From Xylona heveae TC161 (taxonomy: Eukaryota > Ascomycota > Xylonomycetes > Xylonales > Xylonaceae): DNA of 64,000 nucleotides. This document shows, piece after piece, positions 21,492 through 32,177 of this stretch; the first letter of the stretch is position 1; every line of letters begins with the position of its first letter. The position numbers were made by a program, and so were the translations under genes. The notes below the pieces were generated by a model, which saw only the letters and a list, made by a program, of their open reading frames with translations, was not told where the DNA came from and searched no databases. The DNA lies in assembly GCF_001619985.1 (NCBI RefSeq), contig NW_017264201.1:124001-188000 (forward strand), read 5' to 3'.

Positions 21492-22611
21492 CCGCACCAT
21501 TGACGATGAGCTCGAGGTCACCGAGGGTATGCGCTTCGACCGCGGATACGTTTCCCCCTATTTCATGACCGATGCCAAGACCCAGAAGGTCGAATTCGAG
21601 AAGCCCTTGATCCTTCTCTCTGAGAAGAAGATCTCCGCCGTCCAGGACATTCTGCCCGCCCTCGAGGCCTCCACCCAGCTTCGCCGCCCCCTTGTCATCA
21701 TTGCTGAGGACATTGATGGCGAGGCCCTTGCTGTCTGCATTCTCAACAAGCTCCGTGGCCAGCTCCAGGTTGCTGCCGTCAAGGCCCCCGGCTTCGGTGA
21801 CAACCGCAAGTCCATCCTTGGTGACCTTGGTATCCTCACCAACGGTACCGTCTTCACCGATGAGCTTGACGTTAAGCTCGAGAAGTGCACTCCCGACATG
21901 CTCGGTTCGACTGGTTCCATCACAATCACCAAGGAGGACACCATCATCCTCAACGGTGAGGGTACCAAGGACAGCATTGCTCAGCGCTGCGAGCAGATCC
22001 GCGGCGTCATGAACGACCCCGCCACTTCCGAGTACGAGAAGGAGAAGCTCCAGGAGCGCCTTGCTAAGCTCTCTGGTGGTGTTGCTGTCATCAAGGTTGG
22101 TGGTGCCTCCGAGGTCGAGGTCGGTGAGAAGAAGGACCGCTTCGTTGATGCCCTCAACGCCACCCGTGCTGCCGTCGAGGAGGGTATCCTCCCTGGCGGT
22201 GGTACTGCCCTCCTCAAGGCCGCTTCCCAGTCCCTTGGCGGTGTCAAGACCGCCAACTTTGACCAGCGTCTTGGTGTCAGCATCATCAAGAGCGCCATCA
22301 CTCGCCCTGCGCGCATGATTGTCGAGAACGCTGGCACTGAGGGCAGCGTTGTCGTGGGCAAGCTCATGGACGACTTTGGCGCCGACTTCAACAAGGGTTA
22401 CGACAGCTCTAAGGGCGAGTACGTTGACATGATTGCTGCTGGTATCCTTGACCCCTTCAAGGTTGTCCGCACTGCCCTCACTGATGCCAGCGGTGTCGCT
22501 TCGCTGCTCGGTACCACTGAGGTTGCCATTGTTGACGCTCCCGAGGAGAAGGCCGCTCCTGCCATGCCGCCCATGGGCGGCATGGGTGGCATGGGTGGCG
22601 GCATGTTCTAA
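20731..22611 (+). CDS. hsp60: Mitochondrial chaperonin Hsp60 (group I, GroEL-type)
   Basis: Three exons, 20731-20847, 20911-21052 and 21107-22611, give 587 residues, the usual length for fungal Hsp60. Exon 1 encodes an Arg/Ser/Ala-rich, acid-free mitochondrial presequence ([20 protein letters not shown]) ending near QQRFAHK. The mature part has the group I hallmarks: [26 protein letters not shown] (ATP site), [22 protein letters not shown], a GGGTALL segment and the GGM repeat tail ([12 protein letters not shown]). It folds imported proteins in the matrix as a double ring with Hsp10. Codons are strongly C-biased, as expected for high expression, which also opens a long spurious frame on the opposite strand. 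Confidence 0.98.
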
Positions 22612-23589
22612 GCGTATGCCTAAGAATATGCAGTGACTTGTACTCTGTCTTTGAATATCCCAATGATTCTTCTGTAACATCCTTGTACATTTAGCACGCC
22701 ACCTCCTCATTTTCGCTTTCTTTACATGTCTTTATGTTTTTCTCCTACGCTGCTCTTCTCTTTGCATGTATAATGTATTCTGATATCTTACTCCACTCGA
22801 CCTACGCATTGAGTCTCTCGACTTCTAGCATTGGCAAAAAGCGAACCCGGATCTTTGTATTATATTCGTCATAGAGGCGACCCTAATTGGATCAAGTTCC
22901 ATTGATACGCGTGTATGACAAGGATTAATTTCGTGATCGCACAGAAAGTATGTGTGGCTTACACATAGATGGATGCCTTTTACATGGCAATGATGAGGAT
23001 GATGATGATGCGAGTAAACAAAAAATATGCAAGGTAGGCAGCAGCTTGGTTAAATTGAAGCCACGATTGTGCGCGTATATATTGTCCTTGGTGGAGTAAA
23101 ATACGGTCTCTTGTTCGCTAAAGCAGGGAGTGCCTGGTGTCAACTTGGCTACTGCAGACCCCACTATACAGATGACAAGTACCATTGTACCTTGTTGTTT
23201 TGCCCATTGATTGTCGCTCCTACCCCCTCCGAATCACACGACAAGTAAACTGTCGACACTATATACCCCTCCAACTCTCGCCTGGGAGCTTTCTCCATTC
23301 CACCCTACTTTCTTCCCATCATTCAATCTTCCCATCACGGTACGTCGAAACGCCCTCACCCTTACTCTTTGAACTTCTGTAAACAGTTTCCTTCATCCCC
23401 GTCGATTTATCCTGTTTTCCCTTGACGCGCATCCTACGGAGCTTACCCCCAACGATACCAATCTCGCTTACAAGGCTGACGTCTTTCAGATCCACTTGCC
23501 TCGTTGCACCTACACCGCAACAGCAGCAATCATTCCAAGCTTTCTTTCTGATATAGTCTGAATATACATTCACCAGACACAACTTAATC
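22612..23589. other. Intergenic and cofilin promoter
   Basis: 3' flank of hsp60, then promoter and C/T-rich leader of cofilin (about 23240-23589). Short frames on the minus strand look random. Confidence 0.5.
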
Positions 23590-24451
23590 ATGGTATGGGC
23601 TTCTCTGTTAATTTGCATCCTTAGGCTTGAAATATGATCGGTGGCTAACATGAATTGGAATCCTAGTCTAGTGGAGCTGGGTACGTTTGATAGTTGCGTG
23701 GTTCTAGGGGAATGACAAAGGGGTAAAGGAAGCAAGAGACAGGCTTTCGCTTTCCGACTTTTGGACTCTCCGCGAACTCTTTTAAATTTTTTTCGGCGAA
23801 TTTCATAATTCAATGGATTGCGACAGCTGCTAACAGAGGGCATTACAGCGCCGGTGTGTCGGAGGAGTGCTTGACCGTCTTTGAGGAGCTCAAGGCGCGC
23901 AAGCAGAAGTATGTCATCTACAAGCTGCAGAACTACACCGAGGTAGTCGTCGACCAAGCTGGTACCGACCCTAGCTACAAGAAGTTTGTCGAGATTCTCG
24001 ACGGCATTCAGGACAATGGAAAGCCCGTCCCCCGCTACGCGGTCTACGATTTTGAGTACGCTCTCGCCAGCGGCGAAGGTAACAGGTATGATTAATCTCC
24101 AAAACTTCTAGTCTGCCTTTCAAAGCGCTAACTGGCCGCTTCTAGGAGCAAGATTGCTTTTATCGCATGGAATCCTGACAACGCCAAGATCAAGGTATGA
24201 TCTGTGTTGCCTATCTTAGGCACCCACTTACGGAGCATGGAGGGCGAATGCCTTATACCTGCTATTGATGAATCATGCTGACACCCCTACAGGACAAGAC
24301 CACTTACGCGTCCTCAAGATCGGCGCTCGTCAACGCTCTCAACGGCGTCAGCGAGGTCGTCCAGGCGACTGACCTCGATGAGCTTGCCTGGGACGAAGTT
24401 GTCGGCAAGGTGAGCGGTGGCAAGGCCGCCAAGGGCGAGCCTTCGAGCTAG
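23590..24451 (+). CDS. cof1: Cofilin / actin-depolymerising factor
   Basis: Five coding exons, 23590-23592, 23668-23681, 23849-24085, 24146-24194 and 24293-24451, give 153 residues, close to the usual ADF/cofilin size. The first coding exon is the ATG alone and the second is 14 bp; both are required to give MSSGAGAGVSEEC with frame closure. The single ADF-homology domain includes CLTVFEELKARKQKYVIYKL, PRYAVYDFEYAL, KIAFIAWNPDNAKIKDKTTY and the long actin-binding helix YASSRSALVNALNG. It severs and depolymerises ADP-actin filaments in the cytoplasm and cortical patches. The serine at position 2-3 is the usual regulatory phospho-site region in the family. Confidence 0.95.
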
Positions 24452-24830
24452 ATTACGATGAAAATCAACATTTGAGACTGGTTGGTTGTTGCTGCCACCG
24501 GAGGACGTGTACATGGCAGGCAAGCAAATTATTTTCACAACAGAGGGAACGAGTTGACAAATACCGGTTAGGAAGTAGACATGTTAGTTAGTTGTTAGAA
24601 GCTGAGATCCGATATTTGAGTCGAGATCATGCACCCTGGGCTTGTTTTTGCACCTAGCTGCACCGTATTGCACTTGTTCATCATCTATTATACATGCATC
24701 AATTCTGTGATCATTTCCTGTATGCCTCTCTTGCATTAATGTGGTGATTGATACTTGATGCTAAGATTGATATTTCTTCGGTGCAGGAGAACAGTTGTAT
24801 GCTAATTGACATAGATATTGTTAGAAAAAA
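24452..24830. other. Intergenic between convergent genes
   Basis: 3' flanks of cofilin and the GET5-like gene. No gene is seen. Confidence 0.5.
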
Positions 24831-25837
24831 TTAATTCAACCCTTCCTTTTCCACCGCAGACTTGAATAGCCCGAATACTCGCTCGCTGCTTGCTTCATCC
24901 CGTATCCGCTGAGTCAAGTATCCCTTCAAATCATCCCAGAACGCAGGTGTTCGAAGCACATCTGGTCCGCTCAACCCTTGGGCCACTGGGCCCTGTCCTG
25001 TTGCCCCTATCGTCTCATCACGGGTTGCCTCTCCTGTAGTACCAATAGTCATTGCCTCGCCACTGATACCAGCAGCTGCCAGTTCTCCAGTCTCCGCCTC
25101 ATCCGCTTCAGCAGCCTTTGCTAGACTCTCCGCCGCCGCCTGAACATGAGCCGGGGTCTCCCGCTTGACTGACTCTGGAAGGGTAGGTTGCGGCGCCGCT
25201 ACGCCTGGACTAGTTGCCACACCTGCAGGTGTTGAATCAGGCTGCTGGTTGATGCTTGCTGCGCCACCAATGATCATAACACTCAGCTCAAGCCGATCAA
25301 CGTCCATTGCTGCGTTGTCCGCCGACGGAGTCGATGTGCCGGACCCAGAACCGCTGAGAAGGTCTTTCAAAGTCTTTGTATCCGATGCAGGTTTCTTCTG
25401 GTAAAGTAATTTGATCTTGTCCAAAGGTGCACCGAGCTCTTTTGATATATGAGATTTCAGAGCGTGAATGCTCGTGCTGGGGGTCTGAGAAGGGAGTGTG
25501 CTCTCATAAGGCGGGTTACGGAGAGATTTGAGCTGGACGGTGATCAGTTGCTCAGAGAGCTTCGCACCGGACGTGAGGGTAGAGGATGTCGCAGTGGACA
25601 GACGAGGACGTTTGGTCATGGGGACGGAGGATTTCGGGAGAATGTACTATCATTACAACCAGTCAGCATGCATTTCCAGCTAGGAGAGAGTATAGCTATT
25701 CCACCAAGGTAGCCGTGAATACATACAGGACGCTGGGCAGGCAGTTTCCTTGGATCCTCGGCATAGTCGGATGGTAGCTTGATTGGCCGTGTGTCCAGTG
25801 CAGCAAGGAACTGCTTGGCGAAGCTGAGCTCAGACAT
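24831..25837 (-). CDS. get5: GET5/Mdy2-like ubiquitin-like protein of the tail-anchored protein pathway
   Basis: Two exons on the minus strand, 25837-25727 and 25646-24831, give 308 residues (GTATGT donor, GATAG acceptor). The N-terminus (MSELSFAKQFLAALDTRPIK) fits a Get4-binding segment. A ubiquitin-like domain spans about residues 75-160 (LITVQLKSLRNPPYE, IHALKSHISKELGA, KIKLLYQKKPASDTKTLKDL). An Ala/Gly/Thr-rich linker leads to a C-terminal segment, FWDDLKGYLTQRIRDE ... VFGLFKSAVEKEG, of the type that forms the Get5 homodimerisation domain. Get4-Get5 with Sgt2 hands tail-anchored proteins to Get3 for ER insertion. Assignment rests on domain order; another UBL cochaperone is possible. It is divergent from nop2. 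Confidence 0.72.
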
Positions 25838-26227
25838 GCTGGCGTTGGCGGGGTTTTGTAGCACTGCTCTAGATAAATAGGATACGATTGCCCGTGTTTA
25901 AACGATTTGCGACAGAGGTTTAGACTGTCTTCGAAGAGCTGCAAGGTTGGCTTCTGATATAAGGCCGCGGTGGATTATTACTAGACTGCTACTACCGAAC
26001 GGGAGGATGATGATGCCAAGGTAATGCTGACGAAATACGTGATTGGCTGGTTCATGGTGGACTAAGCTTGGCTATTACGGCGTTCCAGGCGTGCCAGTCG
26101 GCGCAGGAATCGGAAACTCCGACATGAGGAAAAGAAAACTTGACGATACTTTTTGGGAAAATTCCCGTCCCGTCAAACTTACCCGTCTCAAAACACACAC
26201 TTTATACCCATACCAATACAGCACAAA
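25838..26227. promoter_or_regulatory. Divergent promoter, GET5-like / nop2
   Basis: Only 390 bp separate the two start codons on opposite strands, so both promoters must lie here. No specific factor site is claimed. Confidence 0.55.
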
Positions 26228-28567
26228 ATGGGTGTTGGACGGCGTATGAAAAAGCAGGGCGCTCCTGCTGCCCTAGGCGAGGCCCATTTTGCCGCTCTGA
26301 AAAAACGCAAAGCCGGCGGCGAAGTTACTTTTGACGATGAAGGAAAGGCTCCTAAACAGGACAAGAAGCGCAAGACAACAACACAGGAGAAGGAGAAGCC
26401 GGCAAAGAAGCAGGTCAAGGAGACTGTCAAGGAAAAGCCAAATGGTATTGAGGTCAATGCCGTGACGAAAAAGCCCAATGGCAAAGTCGCGGCCAAGGCC
26501 AAGGTTGAGGCTGCCGCTCCTGCCACCAAGAAGCCATCCAAGAAAGCGCCCATCCCAATGGACGACGATGAGGAAGATGAATCTGATATTCCCGACGACG
26601 AATTTGAGGATCTCGACGATCTGGAGGATGAGGACGGTGATGAGCCCATGGGCGACGATTTTATGGGCGAGTCTGACGAGGGGTCCGAAGTCTACGATTC
26701 GGACGAGGCTCACGAAAAAGCCATGTTCTCAGAAGATGAAGATGTCTCAGACGCCGAGGAGCGCTTGACCGCTGCCAACATTGCAGGTTTGTCGCGCAAA
26801 CTCGACGAACAAAAGGCTATTGAAGACGCGGAGGCGCAGGCCGAACTCGAGGAGGCTGCGCTACAAACCAACATTGCCGGCGACAGGCCCAAGGTTCTCC
26901 CCGGTGAAGATGACGAAGAAGTCGACCAGAGCACCCTTCTCGCTCCCGACCTTCAACTTCTTCGGACCCGTATCACCGACAATGTTCGCGTACTCGATGA
27001 CTTCCACAATTTGGCTGAAGAGGGTCGCTCGCGAGCGGAATACGTTGCTCAGCTGCTCAAAGACATTTGCGCGTACTACGGCTACAGTCCTTACCTTGCT
27101 GAGAAGCTCTTTAATCTCTTCCCCCCGCGCGAAGCATTCGCCTTCTTCGAAGCCAACGAAACGTCTCGACCGATTGTCATTCGTACCAACACTCTCCGCA
27201 CCCACCGTCGTGAACTCGCCCAGACCCTCATCAACCGTGGCGTGACTCTCGAGCCTGTTGGCAAGTGGTCCAAGGTCGGTCTGCAAGTATTTGAAAGTCA
27301 AGTTCCGCTCGGTGCCACCCCCGAGTACTTGGCGGGCCACTACATTTTGCAAGCCGCATCATCATTCCTCCCCGTCATGGCGCTCGCGCCGCAAGAACAC
27401 GAGCGTGTTCTCGATATGGCCTCTGCCCCTGGTGGTAAGACGACACACATGTCTGCATTGATGAAGAACACCGGTGTTATTTTCGCCAATGATAGCAACA
27501 AGTCCCGTTCCAAGGGTCTGATCGGTAACATTCACCGCTTGGGCTGCAAGAACACCATTGTCTGCAACTACGACGCGCGCGAGTTCCCGAAAGTCATGGG
27601 CGGTTTCGATCGCGTTTTGCTCGATGCCCCCTGCTCAGGAACAGGCGTTATTGCCAAAGACGCCAGCATCAAGACCAACAAGTCTGAGCGCGACTTTATG
27701 CAGCTCCCTCACCTGCAGAAGCAGCTGATCCTGTGCGCCATCGACTCTGTCGACCACGCCAGCAAGACTGGCGGTTACCTCGTCTACTCCACATGCAGTG
27801 TCACTGTGGAGGAGAACGAGGCTGTCGTGCAGTACGCCCTGCAGAAGCGACCCAACGTCAAGCTCGTCGAGACGGGTCTCACTTTCGGCGTGCCCGGTTT
27901 TACAGCCTACATGGGCAAGAAGTTTGACTCCAAGCTCAAAATGACCCGCCGCTTCTACCCTCACGCCTACAACGTCGATGGCTTCTTTGTTGCTAAATTC
28001 AAGAAGACTGGTCCCTCGACCAATACGACCACAAAGGACAAGCCTGACACACAGGCTGTTCAGAACGGTGAGGAGATGGATGTCGATAACAAGACGCCCA
28101 TCATGACCGAGGACGAGGAAGAACGGGCCGCCGCCGGTGGCGCCGACTTTGGTGGCTTCGACGAGAACGAAGACGAAGCATATATTGAGAAAGCCACCCG
28201 CCGACGACTCCGCAAGAAGGGTCTCGATCCCAAGGGAGTCCTGAACAAGCCCAAGGCTGACAAGCAAGAGAAGTCGGATGAGACTAATGGCGCTGCCTCA
28301 AAGGAGACGACAGCCGAGTCTTCGCCAAAGCCTGCGGCCAAGTCAGACAAGGCGGATAAGAAGCAAGCTAAACAGCAAAAGTCCGAGGCAAAGACTCAGC
28401 CTGAAACGGAAAAGAAGGCCCAGGCCGAGATCAAGTCTGCCTCGAAGCCTGAAAAGGGCGAGAAAGTCGTCTCCCAGCAACGCTCAAAGACCGTCACAAC
28501 AGATGCCCCTACCGCTGTCGCAAAGGCCAAGTCGAAGGCCAAGAGCAAGACCAAGACCAAGGCTTAA
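26228..28567 (+). CDS. nop2: Nop2-type 25S rRNA (cytosine-C5) methyltransferase
   Basis: A single exon of 779 residues starts at MGVGRRMKKQGAPAALG, a conserved start for the family; an upstream in-frame extension lacks that signature. Residues 1-170 are Lys-rich, then strongly acidic (DDDEEDESDIPDDEFEDL), typical of nucleolar proteins. The NOL1/NOP2/Sun catalytic domain covers about 270-610: the SAM site DMASAPGGKTTHMSAL (about 395), the motif IV cysteine in LLDAPCSGTGV (about 465) and the motif VI cysteine in VYSTCSVTVEENEAV (about 518). It methylates a cytosine of 25S rRNA and supports 60S subunit assembly in the nucleolus. The C-terminal 180 residues are Lys/Ala/Glu-rich and disordered. 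Confidence 0.96.
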   Translation: MGVGRRMKKQGAPAALGEAHFAALKKRKAGGEVTFDDEGKAPKQDKKRKTTTQEKEKPAKKQVKETVKEKPNGIEVNAVTKKPNGKVAAKAKVEAAAPATKKPSKKAPIPMDDDEEDESDIPDDEFEDLDDLEDEDGDEPMGDDFMGESDEGSEVYDSDEAHEKAMFSEDEDVSDAEERLTAANIAGLSRKLDEQKAIEDAEAQAELEEAALQTNIAGDRPKVLPGEDDEEVDQSTLLAPDLQLLRTRITDNVRVLDDFHNLAEEGRSRAEYVAQLLKDICAYYGYSPYLAEKLFNLFPPREAFAFFEANETSRPIVIRTNTLRTHRRELAQTLINRGVTLEPVGKWSKVGLQVFESQVPLGATPEYLAGHYILQAASSFLPVMALAPQEHERVLDMASAPGGKTTHMSALMKNTGVIFANDSNKSRSKGLIGNIHRLGCKNTIVCNYDAREFPKVMGGFDRVLLDAPCSGTGVIAKDASIKTNKSERDFMQLPHLQKQLILCAIDSVDHASKTGGYLVYSTCSVTVEENEAVVQYALQKRPNVKLVETGLTFGVPGFTAYMGKKFDSKLKMTRRFYPHAYNVDGFFVAKFKKTGPSTNTTTKDKPDTQAVQNGEEMDVDNKTPIMTEDEEERAAAGGADFGGFDENEDEAYIEKATRRRLRKKGLDPKGVLNKPKADKQEKSDETNGAASKETTAESSPKPAAKSDKADKKQAKQQKSEAKTQPETEKKAQAEIKSASKPEKGEKVVSQQRSKTVTTDAPTAVAKAKSKAKSKTKTKA

Positions 28568-29844
28568 GTTTGTTTTAACTTTTTTTTCGTCGTCGTATTC
28601 GTCATGGAAGTGAAGTCTAGTATTTTCGTGTCTCTTCCAGCGGATCAGTGATTCAGTGCACTCGCCGCATTACACGTCCTTGGCATTTTATCATGGGGTC
28701 GTATATATTCCGGTTTATCTTCTCCTTTTCTCATCGCCATACAGCCATGTCATCCACTTTCCCTTTTCTCAATGGTGGACATTATTAGCTGGGACTTCTA
28801 TTCGGGACCTGGTTTCCTCTTTTCCTTTGTGTACAGTACGGTCTAAAAGTATTCCACATGTTTCTCTTTTCTTCCCTTTTTCCCTTTTTTCTTATTTAAT
28901 TTTATTTTATTGTGTCGTATTTAGATATGGACAAACCATTGGAGTTTTTAGGATCAATCGATATTTTATCAAAGCATATTTTCACAAATATTTTCTATTT
29001 TTTTTTTTTTTATCGTAATTTCTTTTTGTCGTTGTTTTATTATTTATTTGTTTGACTCACTATTAAATCTTTCAGACTCAGCTCACTCGCGACAGTCAAT
29101 ACAATGTATATCGCCATGCTCTCTCGCACCTTGAGAGAGCCTCTCATTGTTTCTAGTATGATATTCACTCTAGCTCCTCTAACGTACCTCTTGTGGTGGA
29201 CTCGTGGACTCGTGGACAGTGGACTTTTCGTGTTTCTGTCACTGAGTCACTGACTCACTCCTATTCCTGAAACGCAGCCTGGCGGAGTCTTCGGAGGCAG
29301 CGTTTACTGGGCGACAAGTTGCGCTAAGCGAAAAATTACACAGCGGTGCTAAGCCGAATTGGAGAGTCAGTCTGGTTATGGGTCCTCGGTCTGTCTGTCG
29401 TTAGGGGCCGCGCTTAAGGTTCTTTTCCGCTGCTTGGGTTTGTTTACGTCTAAGATGCGAGACAACTAGAATATCACACGAGAGAGACGTATGACTGATT
29501 GAGAGAGATTAATTGACTTAGTCCAAAAAAATGTCTTGTGCTTCTTTTGTTTCGCGAGAGAGAGAGAGATATATATATATCTAGCAGACATAGTCTCACA
29601 GAGCAGAAAAAAAGAACAATGCCAACACTGTATTATTTTTCTATGGAACTTATCTCGTCTTGTTTAACGACCGGAAGAAATGTATACGGATCGATTCGCT
29701 GCGCATGGTAACTGTACTGGGCTCCGGTCCTTTCAAGAGCAACATGTGCGTTAGAAACTTAGAATTTATCTCATGTAATCATCATAATTACTCTAGTCTC
29801 TGGCCTTGGGAGAAAATGAGAAGTTGAGAAATTGAGAATTGAAC
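28568..29844. other. Intergenic, low complexity
   Basis: About 1.3 kb, T-rich near 28860-29060. It contains an adjacent (GA)n/(AT)n microsatellite at 29555-29580. No gene is supported. Confidence 0.5.
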
Positions 29845-30282
29845 TTACGACTCGCCTTGCTGCCCGTGCCCCTCCATACACACTTCTCGCCCTAGGTCCG
29901 AAGCCAAGCCGCCATTTTTTCGCGATTGTTTTTTTCTTCTCCCTGCACAAAAAGTTAGGACAAAAAAAAAAACGGAGAAGAACATGCAGGGACCGCAGGG
30001 TCTCAATGTCTCACTTCTTCTCTTCTTTATGCTTGACGGTTCGAGAACGGCGTATCGGCCAATATGGCCGACCCCAGAGTTAGTCTTGATTTCTTGTTGT
30101 AGCTTGGCGATATTGCTCTCGATATCTTCAATCTTGGACTTCATGGCTGTGTGTTCGTGCTGAATGCTTTGCAAGGTGGAAATAATTTGGACAAGAGTGC
30201 CATCCGCCGAGCTGCTAGGAATGGGAATGAGAGCGGGCTGGAGTGGCGGGAGAGACTGCGGCGCTTCAGGAGGTAGAGACAT
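29845..30282 (-). CDS. Small coiled-coil protein (tandem copy 1)
   Basis: Start MSLPPEAPQSLPPLQPALIP at 30282. The frame is open to 29845 (145 residues), but 30014-29943 looks like a 72-bp in-frame intron (GTGAGA donor, CCTAAC branch, GTGCAG acceptor), giving 121 residues. A Pro-rich head leads into a heptad-like helix (LVQIISTLQSIQHEH, KSKIEDIESNIAKLQQEI) and a basic end. The helix is clearly related to that of the next gene at 30871-31224 (LIKIFTILQDIQNEQ, RSKVEQIQNQV), so the two are tandem duplicates. No function is recognised; a self-associating or scaffold-type protein is the most that can be inferred. Confidence 0.6.
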   Translation of the reverse strand: MSLPPEAPQSLPPLQPALIPIPSSSADGTLVQIISTLQSIQHEHTAMKSKIEDIESNIAKLQQEIKTNSGVGHIGRYAVLEPSSIKKRRSETLRPCGPCMFFSVFFFVLTFCAGRRKKQSRKNGGLASDLGREVCMEGHGQQGES

Positions 30283-30870
30283 CTTGCGAAAACTGCGGGA
30301 TGGCTGTTAACTTGTTAACTTGTGAGTAATGCCATTGTTTTGAAGGATATGCCTGAGAATAATTAGTTTATCGTACCTGCGGTGACTCGGTGAGGAAGAA
30401 TAGTTAGCTTGTAGGTATGCATGTAAGTATGTAAACCGTAAACAAATCAAAAAAGTTGGGATAGAAGGGCAACACGTTGTGGGCGTTTTGCTTCAGATTC
30501 ACTTGATGAAGAAGAAATAAGCGAGAAAGAAGGGCTTGTATTTTACCATTTGGAAATATCTTTTACGGTTCGTATCAATATGTTTGGAACTGAGTATCAT
30601 TCATATCATCCATATCAGCGAGTGCAGACTCTGCCAAATTATGGTCCTTCAGCTACACTCAAGTACTTCAAAATAAGGCAGCTTCATACCACTTGTACAT
30701 CTATTGCAAATTGTACTGCAAACTTGATTCATCCGTAAATGTCTTATGTCAATAGTATTCCCATAACAAGACAACATATCCCTCTACATCTGCCATAGTC
30801 TCATACCATCTTCTCAACTCTCCCGAATCAAGCACACAGTCCTACTGACTCGACACAGACTCAGCTTTCT
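30283..30870. other. Intergenic between tandem copies
   Basis: A/T-rich region between the two coiled-coil genes. It probably holds the promoter of the gene at 30282. No gene is seen. Confidence 0.4.
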
Positions 30871-31224
30871 CTACTGGCTCTTTGACTCTGTCTGCATTCC
30901 CGTTTCTATCCCAACTGTGCGCATGTCTATAGCGTCACATGTCTCCTCGATTTCGCCAAGTAATTCGAGCATTGCACTTGTAGTCTTTTCCCTGTTGCGC
31001 AATTCATGTTTTATATCCTTGTGGGACATTTTCACCTGGTTCTGGATTTGCTCGACCTTTGATCTAAGATCAGACTGTTCATTCTGGATATCCTGAAGAA
31101 TGGTAAAGATCTTGATCAACGTATTCCCCGGCTGGGACGGCGTAGTAGACTGTTGATAGGGGCAGAATATTTTGTGAGGGGAGAGGTGGTTGCTCCATTT
31201 TGAGGTGTCCTGGTTTGTGTTCAT
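30871..31224 (-). CDS. Small coiled-coil protein (tandem copy 2)
   Basis: The frame from ATG 31224 (MNTNQDTSKWSNHLSPHK) to TAG 30871 gives 117 residues. A long helix covers most of it (NTLIKIFTILQDIQNEQ, RSKVEQIQNQVKMSHKDIK, MLELLGEIEETCDAI), related to the gene at 29845-30282. The start is uncertain: in another frame an ATG with a good context, near 31204, begins MEQPPLPSQNILPLST, which resembles the Pro-rich head of the sister gene, but that frame does not run into the helix. An unrecognised short intron or a frame change may separate head and helix. The function is unknown. Confidence 0.5.
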   Translation of the reverse strand: MNTNQDTSKWSNHLSPHKIFCPYQQSTTPSQPGNTLIKIFTILQDIQNEQSDLRSKVEQIQNQVKMSHKDIKHELRNREKTTSAMLELLGEIEETCDAIDMRTVGIETGMQTESKSQ

Positions 31225-32177
31225 ATGTAAGTAGTTATTTCGCAGTAATATGGTATAGAAGGCCAATTTACCTTGATTGTGTCGATGAATCTGTATTCTA
31301 CTTTTTTTTGGACGATGAGTATAAAGCACAGAAATGTGGAGGCAACTAGGGATACTTATAAGAGAAAATGGTCTTATATTCGGCATGCAAGAATGTCTGG
31401 AAACCTGTTGTTGGTTGTAGAATGCACATTTGAACAAAGAATCTATGTATGGTGGTATATAGCGTTTGATGCTTGTATATGCTCGACTTTTCTGCTATGG
31501 TGCATTTGTGGTCCACTCTGTTTGTGTCATAATATTAACTGTTTTTACCAATTCTGTAGGAGTCAATTTATTTATAAATTAGACGGCGTTACTTAAATTC
31601 TTTGGATGACCTTCTAAGCGCCGCGATTGAAAACTCGTTGAAGACCTACAGAAGGACCGCAGATGTGTTCTCTTTTCTTTCCCGTATCTTGGTAGATAAG
31701 AAAAAAGGTCAGAGACTTGATTCATACTTGGTAATCTTGATGAGTGGGAGTGGCAGGATGGGAGACAGGCTTTGAAAAGTCATTATTGGATAAGAAGTAC
31801 ATTCAAGGTTTCGATGTTACAATCGCATTAAGTTTGTGACATAGCATTTATGACAGACCAATGAATACTTTAGAATCTCGCGGCCAGTCGTGATGGAGGC
31901 AATTTCCATTTGTAAAACCTCGTTGCTATGCTGGCAGGGGTGTTGTCCACCTATTTAATAAACGCATAATGTCACCAATTGCACGTTAAAAGATAGAACA
32001 TCCATTCCTGTAATACATAGCTCAAGTAGATAATGGCCGGTCTCAGAACGGATCCAAGACCTGCAAACCACATCTACCAACATGCCCAACATGTTCCATG
32101 ATTTCTAATTACAGGAGTTCCCCAGAGATGCGGCACTCTCATCAGAATGCGGCAGAGGATTGGCTCAAGAGAGTCAA
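31225..32177. other. Intergenic, AT-rich
   Basis: No supported gene; a plus-strand frame at 31273-31596 is rich in Cys/Trp/Tyr and looks random. Confidence 0.4.

Noticed and set aside
21103-22710. 535-codon open frame on the strand opposite hsp60
   Set aside because: It is an antisense shadow produced by the C-ending codon bias of hsp60; its product is Leu/Asp/Gly/Val-rich without any domain.
26188-28350. Several long minus-strand frames opposite nop2
   Set aside because: Antisense shadows of a strongly codon-biased gene with acidic and Lys-rich repeats.
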